From NCBI GenBank assembly GCA_001899085.1, contig MKVB01000001.1:719275-768242 (forward strand): DNA of 48,968 bases, in the 5' to 3' direction. Shown in pieces: positions 42,351 through 48,968 of the stretch. Each line of letters begins with the position of its first letter. The first letter of the stretch is position 1. Made by a program: the position numbers and the translations under genes. Under the pieces are notes generated by a model. That model made no database searches. It was given only the letters and a program-made list of their open reading frames with translations, and was not told the origin of the DNA. The DNA is from Devosia sp. 66-14. Its GTDB lineage: Bacteria; Pseudomonadota; Alphaproteobacteria; Rhizobiales; Devosiaceae.

Positions 42351-42576
42351 CGAGTCCACCCTGAAGGTTCTGATTGCGGCAATGATTGTCCCGCGCCCGC
42401 GTCACACACAACACAAACTAACGTGCGGCGAGGCGATGTAACCAAACAGATACGTGGTGCGAACAGCTGGAGTTGCAGTACCAGGGGCGACGATCGAGCG
42501 GGCCATCATCCGGTCGCAGCATGGCATCGGAAAACTCTGCAACTTTCTTCGATCTCGCTCTAAGTTCGCCGCCACC

Positions 42577-43680
42577 ATGCGCCCGATCCTTACCCCGCTC
42601 GCCCAGTCCCTGCCCTCGACCGTGCCGTTTACCGGACCTGAAGCGCTGCAGCGGCGAACCGACGTACCGTTCCTGGCGCGGGTCGGCGCCAATGAAAGCG
42701 GTTTCGGCCCGTCGCCGAAAGTGATCGAGGCGATTGCGGCCGCCGCGGGCGAGGTGTGGATGTACGGCGATCCCGAGATCCACGACCTCAAGGCGGCCCT
42801 CGCCGCCCATCTCGATATTCCCTCGGCCAACCTGGCGGTGGGCGAAGGGATCGACGGGCTGCATGGGTTGATCGCCCGGCTGATCACCGAGCCCGGAGAT
42901 GTCGCCGCCACCTCGCTCGGCGCCTACCCGACCTTCAACTATCACGTCGCCGGCTTCGGCGGCCGGATCGTCGCCGTTCCCTATTCCGGCCACCACGAAG
43001 ATCTCGGAGCCCTGGTTGCGGCGGCCCGCCGCGAACGCGCCAAGGTGATCTACCTCTCGAACCCCGACAATCCGATGGGCACCTGGTGGAGTGCGACCGA
43101 GATCGAACGCTTCGTCGCCGACGTTCCGGAAGAGACGCTGATTCTGCTCGATGAGGCCTATTGCGAGACGGCGCCGGCAGGCACCCTGCCCGAGCTCGAT
43201 ATCGCCCGTCCCAACCTGATCCGCACCCGGACCTTCTCCAAGGCCTACGGCCTCGCCGGCATGCGTGTCGGTTATGCCATCGGGGAAGCCGGCTTCATCA
43301 AGGCCTTCGACAAGGTGCGCAATCATTTCGGCGTCACGCGGCTGAGCCAGGCAGCGGCGATGGCGGCGCTGGCCGACCAGGCCTGGCTGGCGCAGGTGGT
43401 GGCAAAAGTCGCGGCCGGCCGCGAGCGGCTGCATGCCATCGCGGCGGAGAACGCCCTCGGCTCGGTGCTGTCGGCCACCAATTTCGTCGCCATCGACTGC
43501 GGCGGCGATGGCGACCACGCCATGCGCGTTCTGAAGGCGCTCGAAGCGCGTGGCGTGTTCGTCCGCAAGCCGATGGCGCCCGGACTCGACCGCCATATCC
43601 GCATCAGCGTCGGCCGGCCGGAAGAACTCGACGTGGTGGCGCGCCAACTGCCTCTGGCGTTGCGCGACGCGGCTCAATGA
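42577..43680 (+). CDS. hisC: HisC-like fold-type I aminotransferase (histidinol-phosphate aminotransferase family)
   Basis: A 367-residue PLP-dependent aminotransferase. The Schiff-base Lys222 is in TFSKAYGLAGMRVGY, the cofactor-binding NPDNPMGT is near residues 163-170, and LDEAYCE with the PLP-N1 Asp is near residue 192. The N-terminal VGANESGFGPSPKV matches HisC. The family includes histidinol-phosphate and aromatic aminotransferases. With no other his gene nearby, this may be a second, specialised copy. The open frame extends 41 codons upstream (42454), but the ATG at 42577 starts the family sequence. The 226 bp between the msrA start and this gene's start show no assigned site. Confidence 0.88.
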   Translation: MRPILTPLAQSLPSTVPFTGPEALQRRTDVPFLARVGANESGFGPSPKVIEAIAAAAGEVWMYGDPEIHDLKAALAAHLDIPSANLAVGEGIDGLHGLIARLITEPGDVAATSLGAYPTFNYHVAGFGGRIVAVPYSGHHEDLGALVAAARRERAKVIYLSNPDNPMGTWWSATEIERFVADVPEETLILLDEAYCETAPAGTLPELDIARPNLIRTRTFSKAYGLAGMRVGYAIGEAGFIKAFDKVRNHFGVTRLSQAAAMAALADQAWLAQVVAKVAAGRERLHAIAAENALGSVLSATNFVAIDCGGDGDHAMRVLKALEARGVFVRKPMAPGLDRHIRISVGRPEELDVVARQLPLALRDAAQ

Positions 43681-43806
43681 CCACGCTTATTTAATTCTGA
43701 TCCCGAACACTTCTTTAGCGAAGCTGCGCTCTACTGCGGGCTCGATAACGGGGCCTATCTCATGGGCAGAACGCTCCCTGAGGTTGATCGGCAGATAAAT
43801 TTGGGC

Positions 43807-44427
43807 ATGCGGAACCCTCGACAGGGTTGGGCCGCCATGTGCCTCGGCCTGGCATTGGGCTTGTTCGCCGCGTGGCTGTCGCCGGCCATGGCCCAGGACC
43901 AGCAGGTCGCCATTCACCTCGTCGACATGGCCCAGGATTCAGAACTCTCCGCAACGGCGGCCGCCCTGGCAGACGGATGGTACGATGAGTCCGCCGCCAC
44001 GAGGATAACCGGATACGAGCTCGCCGACGGCACCTGGGTGCCGTTCGCCAACTGGTATCGCACCGATTGGCCGGATACCCGCGTCGACATGCTCACCCAG
44101 TTCGGCGAGGATTTCGGCCTGCTCTGGGGGTTCAGCACCGGCGAGCGGGGCGAGAAATACACCATCGATCCCAGCCTGCGCATCGGCTTCGTCGCACAGG
44201 CGCATCCCAGTACGAACTCGCTGCTGTCGCTCACCGTACGCGCCATCGCCTGGGGCGACCTCAACGAGAAGACCTGCGAGGGCGACTACGGTGATATCGG
44301 CGGCGTCCAGACCGTCAACTGCCGCCTTGCCGCAACGTTCCTGCCGCCGGAGGAAACGCTGCAATACCTCGCCCATGCCGAACCGAACCGGCTCCACATC
44401 TCGCTGACCTACAGCGCCAGTTTCTAG
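43807..44427 (+). CDS. secreted protein of unknown family, upstream of a subtilase
   Basis: A 206-residue protein with a clear signal peptide (residues 1-30, 'MCLGLALGLFAAWLSPAMAQ'). The mature part is acidic and Trp/Tyr/Phe-rich. Two Cys (in KTCEGDYGDIGGVQTVNCRLA) are spaced to form a disulfide. Repeated patches of alternating hydrophobic residues ending in Phe (SLTYSASF) suggest a beta-rich fold. I recognise no family. An in-frame ATG at 43762 would lengthen the N-terminus by 15 residues. The next gene, a subtilase, starts 19 bp downstream with its own ribosome site, so the two are probably one operon. Confidence 0.78.
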   Translation: MRNPRQGWAAMCLGLALGLFAAWLSPAMAQDQQVAIHLVDMAQDSELSATAAALADGWYDESAATRITGYELADGTWVPFANWYRTDWPDTRVDMLTQFGEDFGLLWGFSTGERGEKYTIDPSLRIGFVAQAHPSTNSLLSLTVRAIAWGDLNEKTCEGDYGDIGGVQTVNCRLAATFLPPEETLQYLAHAEPNRLHISLTYSASF

Positions 44428-44445
44428 CGTCCAGGAGTGCACGCA

Positions 44446-45357
44446 ATGACTTCGCGTATCCAGTATCTCGTAACCGCAGCCGTCGCCGCCCTCGTCCTGA
44501 TCTGCGGCGTCTCCACCTCGATCGCCCAGACCACCTCACCGGTATTCAGGAACTGGATGAACCCCGACGTCGCCGACGCCTGGGCCAAGGGCTACAAGGG
44601 CCAGCGGACCACCATCACCGTCATCGACGATTTCACCAGCGGCTCCAGGTTCACCGGCAATCTCGGCACCGGGTCGCTGCTGCAGCGTCATGGCGAATGG
44701 ACCCGCCTCGAGGCCAGCATGATCGCGCCGCTCGCGACCATGAAGTCGCAGAGCTTCTATTCCGGCACCACGGTCAGCCTGGCCACCGGCCTCAATGTGC
44801 TGAACCTCAGCTACGGCATGTATGCGCGGGGGACCTACACCCTCAACCAGCTGGCCTGGAGCGCGCAGGAATCCTCGATCATCAACTATGCCAAGAACGG
44901 CCGCGCCGTGGTGGTCAAGGCCGCCGGTAATGACGGCGTCGCCATCGGGTCCAACAATTCCGCCGGAAACAAGGACTTCCTCAACCTCGCCCTCGCCGGC
45001 ACGCAATCGGCGATCTATGTGGGTGCGCTCACCACCAACGGCACTGTCGCCAACCCGGCCGGCCTCGCATCCTATTCCAACCGGGCCGGCACCAACACCG
45101 CCATACAGAGCCACTTCCTCGTCGTCGGCGTCGACAGCAGCAAGACCGGGATGGCCGGCACGTCCTTCGCCGCGCCGATCATTTCCGGCTATGCGGCGAT
45201 CCTGGGCAGCAAGTTCACCACCGCAACCCCGACGCAGATCACCAACCAGCTGCTGAACACGGCGCGCAAGGATACGCTGCTCAACTACAACGCGGCGACC
45301 TACGGCATGGGCGAGGCCAGTCTCAGCCGGGCGCTGGCGCCGCTGACGATCCGATAG
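44446..45357 (+). CDS. secreted S8 (subtilisin-like) serine peptidase, divergent
   Basis: A 303-residue protein with a signal peptide (residues 1-28, ending TSIAQ). The subtilase triad is readable: Asp61 in TVIDDF, His82 in QRHGEW and Ser240 in GTSFAAP, with oxyanion Asn162 in AAGNDG. The His motif departs from the usual HGTH, reading RHGEW, and no propeptide is evident: the mature chain is about 275 residues. This is near the lower limit for the family. The ATG at 44446 has CAGGAG eight bases upstream. It is the second gene after the unknown secreted protein and is followed by a strong stem-loop. Activity is uncertain because of the divergent His site. Confidence 0.85.
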   Translation: MTSRIQYLVTAAVAALVLICGVSTSIAQTTSPVFRNWMNPDVADAWAKGYKGQRTTITVIDDFTSGSRFTGNLGTGSLLQRHGEWTRLEASMIAPLATMKSQSFYSGTTVSLATGLNVLNLSYGMYARGTYTLNQLAWSAQESSIINYAKNGRAVVVKAAGNDGVAIGSNNSAGNKDFLNLALAGTQSAIYVGALTTNGTVANPAGLASYSNRAGTNTAIQSHFLVVGVDSSKTGMAGTSFAAPIISGYAAILGSKFTTATPTQITNQLLNTARKDTLLNYNAATYGMGEASLSRALAPLTIR

Positions 45358-45386
45358 ATCGGCTCAACACCCCGCCATCCAGCGCT

Positions 45387-45412
45387 GTCGCCCCGGTGAA
45401 AGCCGGGGCGAC
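45387..45412. terminator. stem-loop terminator between subtilase and lrp genes
   Basis: GTCGCCCCGG and CCGGGGCGAC pair perfectly over 10 bp with the loop TGAAAG, followed by ATTGCTTTT on the plus strand. It lies between convergent genes. Confidence 0.85.
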
Positions 45413-45429
45413 ATTGCTTTTAGGGGGCT

Positions 45430-45876
45430 CTAGCCAAGCTCCTTGCGGGCCCCCAGCAGGATGCTGGTCTCGGTATTGGCGATCCCGTCGATCTGGCGAA
45501 CCTTGCGCAGCAACTCGTCGAACTCGCGCAGGGTCGAGGCCTCGATCTCGGCGACCACATCCCAGCGGCCATTGGTGGTGTAGAGCCCCCGAATCTCGGG
45601 AAACCCGGCCAGTCGCCGGATGATCTGCTCGGAGTTCTTGCCGTCCACCTCGACCATGGTCACGGCGCGGACCGCGTCCGCCCGCCCCTGCGCCTGCACC
45701 ACTACCGTGTACCCGGCAATGGCGCCCGAGCGCTCCAACCGCTCCATCCGCGCCGTCACGGTGGCGCGCGAAACGCCCAGCTGCGCCGCCAGTTTGGCGA
45801 CCGGCATGCGCCCATCGGTCCGCAGCAAGGCGATCAGCCGATAGTCGAGATCGTCGAGGCTTGTACCATTTGTCAT
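45430..45876 (-). CDS. Lrp/AsnC family transcriptional regulator
   Basis: A 148-residue regulator. The N-terminal helix-turn-helix is LDYRLIALLRTDGRMPVAKLAAQLGVSRATVTARMERLE (residues ~10-48), and the C-terminal RAM (ligand-binding) domain covers residues ~65-145 (YTTNGRWDVVAEIEASTLREFDELL). It is divergent from the arginase gene across 111 bp containing a strong inverted repeat. The likely role is control of arginine catabolism, with arginine or ornithine as effector. Related regulators in other bacteria include PutR and ArgR-type Lrp proteins, but the ligand here is not shown by sequence. Confidence 0.93.
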   Translation of the reverse strand: MTNGTSLDDLDYRLIALLRTDGRMPVAKLAAQLGVSRATVTARMERLERSGAIAGYTVVVQAQGRADAVRAVTMVEVDGKNSEQIIRRLAGFPEIRGLYTTNGRWDVVAEIEASTLREFDELLRKVRQIDGIANTETSILLGARKELG

Positions 45877-45891
45877 TTCTAGCCATCGATT

Positions 45892-45909
45892 TGCACAGTC
45901 TGCTGTACA
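45892..45909. promoter_or_regulatory. candidate Lrp operator
   Basis: TGCACAG-TCTG-CTGTACA is an inverted repeat matching at 6 of 7 positions per arm, midway between the Lrp and arginase starts (16 bp from the Lrp start codon, 79 bp from the arginase ATG). Lrp-type regulators bind such dyads in their own and their target promoters. Confidence 0.52.
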
Positions 45910-45987
45910 TTCTTATCACTTGTGCGGCTTTTCGTCAGCATGGGTTCGTCCTCACATAGCTGCCACATCGCCATCGAGGACCCCGAG

Positions 45988-46935
45988 ATGCTCCACGACG
46001 CTCGCGCCCGCCGACCTTCCGCCGGCAATCGCATCGACCTGATCGGCGTGCCGACCGATGCCGGCGCGTCCTGCCGCGGCGCCGCGCTCGGCCCGGACGA
46101 TCTGCGCACCGCCGGCCTCGGCGAACGCCTGGCCGGGCTCGGCTATGCCGTGGCGGACCTCGGCGATATCGATGCCGGCGCACGGCTGTCGCCTGCCGCG
46201 GAAATCGAAGCCCTGGCCATCGGCGCCAGCAAAGCTGCCTATCGCAGCCTCGAGAGCGGCGCACGGCCGGTGTTTCTCGGCGGCGACCACTCCATCTCGA
46301 TGGGCTCGGTCGCCGGCGTCGCCCGGCACTGCCGCGATGCCGGCAGGCCGCTGTTCGTGCTGTGGTTCGACGCTCATGGCGATTTCAACACCTGGGCAAC
46401 CACCGAGACCGGCAATATCCACGGCATGTCGCTGGCTCGTCTCTGCGGCGAGCCCGGCTTTCACAATGCTGCCGAGTGGTTCGCGCCGGTGAACCCGGCC
46501 AATGTCCTCATCCTGGGCGCCCGTGCGCTCGATTGCGAGGAAGCCCAGCTCATCGATGAGCGCGGTGTGCAGGTCGTCGACATGGATGCCATCCGTGTCG
46601 CCGGTGTCGCGACGCCCCTGCGCCATTTCCTCGATCGTATCGAGGCGGCAAACGGGCACCTGCATTTGTCGCTCGATGTCGACGCGATGGACCCCATGCT
46701 CGCGCCCGGGGTGGGAACCACTGTCCCGGGTGGCCTGACGCTCGAGGAAGGGCAACTGGTGATGGCGATGCTGCACGCGAGTGGCCGCGTCGGCTCGCTC
46801 GACCTGGTGGAGCTCAACCCCATACTCGACCGGCTGGGCAGGAGCGCCGACCTGATGGTCGATCTCACCGCCCGCCTGTTCGGCGAGCCTGCCGAGACGG
46901 CGTCGCCCCTGCCGACGGTTCACTTCGCGGCCTGA
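45988..46935 (+). CDS. rocF: arginase
   Basis: A 315-residue manganese enzyme hydrolysing L-arginine to L-ornithine and urea. All six Mn ligands are visible: His101 (GGDHS), Asp128, His130 and Asp132 (FDAHGDFNT), and Asp230 and Asp232 (SLDVDAMDP). The length is normal. The ATG at 45988 is chosen because GAGGA lies in range and the family sequence begins just after it. Upstream in-frame codons encode a Cys/Ser-rich stretch. It lies 45 bp before ornithine cyclodeaminase, and together they convert arginine to proline. The divergent Lrp gene is the likely regulator. Confidence 0.95.
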   Translation: MLHDARARRPSAGNRIDLIGVPTDAGASCRGAALGPDDLRTAGLGERLAGLGYAVADLGDIDAGARLSPAAEIEALAIGASKAAYRSLESGARPVFLGGDHSISMGSVAGVARHCRDAGRPLFVLWFDAHGDFNTWATTETGNIHGMSLARLCGEPGFHNAAEWFAPVNPANVLILGARALDCEEAQLIDERGVQVVDMDAIRVAGVATPLRHFLDRIEAANGHLHLSLDVDAMDPMLAPGVGTTVPGGLTLEEGQLVMAMLHASGRVGSLDLVELNPILDRLGRSADLMVDLTARLFGEPAETASPLPTVHFAA

Positions 46936-46980
46936 GGCCGCGCCCATCGCGCCTGACTGCTTGGAAAGTAAGAGGCAAGA

Positions 46981-48093
46981 ATGACCCAGTTCATCGGCAC
47001 CGACGACATCCGTGCCCTCCTCCGCCGCATCGGCATCGAGCCGTTTCTCATCGGCCTAGCGGACTATATCGAGGCCGATTTCCGCCGCTGGGAGCGTTTC
47101 GAGAAGGCGGCGCGCCTCGCCAGCCACAGCCGCGACGGCGTGATCGAGCTGATGCCGGCGTCGGACGGCGCGCTCTATGCCATGAAGTTCGTCAACGGCC
47201 ACCCCCGCAACACTGCCATGGGCAAGCTGACCGTCACGGCTTTCGGCGTCCTTGCCGATGTCACCACCGGCTACCCGCTGCTGGTCTCGGAGATGACCAT
47301 TCTCACCGCCCTCCGCACCGCCGCCACCTCCGCCGTCGCGGCTCGCACCCTGGCGCGGCCGGGCAGCCGGACCATGGCGCTGATCGGTGCGGGCGCCCAA
47401 TCCGAGTTCCAGGCGCTGGCCTTCAAGGCGCTGCTGGGGATCGATCGGATCCGCGTCTTTGATATCGACGGCGAGGCGATGGACAAGTTCTGTCTCAATC
47501 TCGCGCATAGCGGCATCGCCATCTCGCGCGCCGCTTCCGTAGCCGAGGCGGTGGCGGGAGCCGACATCGTCACCACCTGCACCGCCGCCAAGACCCGCGC
47601 CAGCGTCCTCACCCCCGATCTGGTGGCCCCCGGCATGCATCTCAATGCCATCGGCGGCGACTGCCCGGACAAGACCGAGCTTCACCCCGATATCGTCGCC
47701 GGTGCCGCCGTGTTCACCGAATACACGCCGCAAACCCGGATCGAGGGAGAGATCCAGCAGTTGCCCGCCGACTTCCCGGTCACCGAACTGTGGCAGGTGC
47801 TCACCGGCAAGGCAGCGGGACGTCGTGATGCCCGCGCTGTCACCCTGTTCGACTCGGTCGGCTTTGCCATCGAGGATTTTTCGGCGCTGCGCTACGTGCG
47901 CGACCTGACGGTCGCGAAATCCCGCGACATCGACCTCATCCCCACCCTCACCGATCCCAAGGATCTGTTCGGGCTTGTCGCGCCTCAGAGACCGAAATGG
48001 GCGATGATCGCAGCCTCGACTACCGACGGGTCGACGCGCCAGGTGCGGTCCCCCGCATCGTCGACCCTGTCGGACGTCGCCCCGAAGACATAG
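46981..48093 (+). CDS. ornithine cyclodeaminase
   Basis: A 370-residue NAD-dependent enzyme converting L-ornithine to L-proline and ammonia. Lys69 in ALYAMKFVNGHP and LRTAATSAVAARTL (Arg112) bind substrate, the NAD motif is LIGAGAQSEFQ at residues 134-144, and the catalytic Asp is in AIGGDCPDKTEL. It ends LIPTLTDPKDLFGLV like other members, and then continues for about 37 residues as APQRPKWAMIAASTTDGS..., which have no family counterpart and are encoded across the end of the convergent GT61 gene (109 bp overlap). AAAGTAAGAGG-like sequence precedes the ATG. Confidence 0.94.
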   Translation: MTQFIGTDDIRALLRRIGIEPFLIGLADYIEADFRRWERFEKAARLASHSRDGVIELMPASDGALYAMKFVNGHPRNTAMGKLTVTAFGVLADVTTGYPLLVSEMTILTALRTAATSAVAARTLARPGSRTMALIGAGAQSEFQALAFKALLGIDRIRVFDIDGEAMDKFCLNLAHSGIAISRAASVAEAVAGADIVTTCTAAKTRASVLTPDLVAPGMHLNAIGGDCPDKTELHPDIVAGAAVFTEYTPQTRIEGEIQQLPADFPVTELWQVLTGKAAGRRDARAVTLFDSVGFAIEDFSALRYVRDLTVAKSRDIDLIPTLTDPKDLFGLVAPQRPKWAMIAASTTDGSTRQVRSPASSTLSDVAPKT

Positions 48094-48968
48094 CCGAGTT
48101 GGCCGTCACGCTGACTGATCAGCACATCGGTCTCAACGAACCAGTCGAGCGAGCTGATCATCAGCACGCGCGCCTCGGGCGAGCTGAACACCGCGCTGTG
48201 CATGGCCGATCCGCCAAGCCCGGCAATCATCCGCGCGCCGGCGAACAGCGAGATCTGCTCCTCGATCGGAAGCAATTCCGGGTGCACGATGTGAAAACCA
48301 TGGCGCCGAAAAGCCGCCTCTATCTCCGCCTCGTTGACCAGGCGCCGCCGCAGGATGCGCGAACGGGAGATGAAGATCCGCTCGGGCACCGGACCACCGG
48401 AAACGCCAAGCCGCTTCAGCCGCGAGAAGGCTTCCCATGCCAGCGGGTGGATCGACTTTCGCAGGTAGACGAGACGTTCCGGCAGGTATGCGCGGCGACA
48501 GAACAGCGGTTCGCGGTAATAGCGGACGCGGCCCGGATCGACCCCGAGGCCACCAATCAGCGCCTCGATGGCCGGCGACCGGGGGATCGACGTCGCAATC
48601 TCGATGCCCTTCGGCACCCGGTCGAGCAGCATGAGACGCGGCAGCGCTTCCAGCAGATTGTGCCCGTAGGTGTCGGTGAAATGGCAATCCACCACGAACA
48701 CCTCGTCCCGCATTTCCCGGGGCCACCGAAACAATGGCGGCGGCCGCAGCGCCTCACCGGAAAGCGTCGGTGGATGGTAGGTAATGTCGAGGCTCTGCGG
48801 CAGGACGATGCCACGGCGCCGATCGATGAACAGGTGCCCGGGAAACAGCACCACATTGTCGGCGACAGAAACTGCGGGCGCGGGCGCCTCCACTGCCACG
48901 GGCAATCTGGCGAACGAGGCGGGGACCATCTCTCCGTAATACACCGGACGCGCCACCGGCATGCGCAC
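47985..48968 (-). CDS. GT61 family glycosyltransferase (5' end at window edge)
   Basis: At least 327 residues of a glycosyltransferase 61 (DUF563) protein. The frame is open to the last base, so the N-terminus may lie outside. Family features are the FVVDCHFTDTYGHNLLEALPRLMLLD segment, 'LPERLVYLRKSIHPLAWEAFSRL' and the acidic RIFISRSRILRRRLVNEAEIEAAFR helix region, followed by the strongly conserved 'AGARMIAGLGGSAMHSAVFSS' near residues 247-267. GT61 enzymes transfer xylose or related sugars, in bacteria often onto surface glycans. Its last 109 bp overlap the tail of the ornithine cyclodeaminase gene on the other strand. Confidence 0.87.
   Translation of the reverse strand: MRMPVARPVYYGEMVPASFARLPVAVEAPAPAVSVADNVVLFPGHLFIDRRRGIVLPQSLDITYHPPTLSGEALRPPPLFRWPREMRDEVFVVDCHFTDTYGHNLLEALPRLMLLDRVPKGIEIATSIPRSPAIEALIGGLGVDPGRVRYYREPLFCRRAYLPERLVYLRKSIHPLAWEAFSRLKRLGVSGGPVPERIFISRSRILRRRLVNEAEIEAAFRRHGFHIVHPELLPIEEQISLFAGARMIAGLGGSAMHSAVFSSPEARVLMISSLDWFVETDVLISQRDGQLGYVFGATSDRVDDAGDRTWRVDPSVVEAAIIAHFGL

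Overview
The window looks like chromosomal DNA of a Hyphomicrobiales alphaproteobacterium, most likely Devosia or a close relative. This is inferred from gene content, not from a database match. Supporting content is very high GC with tight gene packing, a CysG/DUF2849/CysI/CysH sulfur operon, adrenodoxin-type ferredoxins, an LpxH-like PlcP/Agt pair, a TTAA-N7-TTAA (CtrA-type) box, and a 1784-residue coiled-coil protein resembling the GROWTH POLE RING (GPR) protein of Agrobacterium. There is no phage, insertion sequence or CRISPR array. The window reads as ordinary core and near-core chromosome with several lineage-specific oddities.

Layout. 1-5.4 kb: end of an unidentified gene, metA, an SRPBCC protein, and a reverse-strand pair of a membrane protein and a GT2 glycosyltransferase with an N-terminal MshEN-like domain. 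5.4-7.9 kb: ycjX-ycjF. 8.0-8.9 kb: an exported alpha/beta hydrolase interrupted by one in-frame TAG. 9.0-13.5 kb: two NADPH:FMN reductase-like genes, an HxlR regulator, a YciI-like protein, a DUF2269-like membrane protein, an EamA transporter and an SH3 protein. 13.6-20.3 kb: assimilatory sulfate reduction on the reverse strand (cysG, DUF2849, cysI, a fused cysH-DUF934), followed by a ferredoxin-NADP reductase and ferredoxin that can supply electrons, with a second ferredoxin upstream. 20.4-26.5 kb: a free-standing Hpt protein divergent from the giant GPR-like gene, with the CtrA-type box between them. 26.5-35.4 kb: a cupin, tandem MFS paralogues, the agt/plcP lipid-remodelling pair, a DUF985 cupin, an exported GH3 enzyme, a REP-like repeat and acetyl-CoA synthetase. 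35.5-40.6 kb: cell-surface functions (GNAT, Wzx-type flippase, FemAB-like protein, TupA-like ATP-grasp), TerC and tRNA-Lys(CTT). 40.7-49 kb: MscS channel, exported MsrA, HisC-like aminotransferase, a secreted unknown protein with a divergent subtilase, then Lrp-arginase-ornithine cyclodeaminase (arginine to proline) and a GT61 glycosyltransferase running off the edge.

How parts fit. The sulfur operon makes siroheme, reduces APS to sulfite and sulfite to sulfide, and MetA opens the methionine branch that consumes sulfide. A 21-bp palindrome touches the predicted cysG promoter. The same 17-bp motif, AGTWAC-N5-GTWACT, lies before both FMN reductase genes, one of them divergent from hxlR, suggesting a small shared regulon. 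PlcP and Agt would replace phospholipid with glycolipid under phosphate limitation, and an 11-bp-phased repeat resembling a PHO box lies between them.
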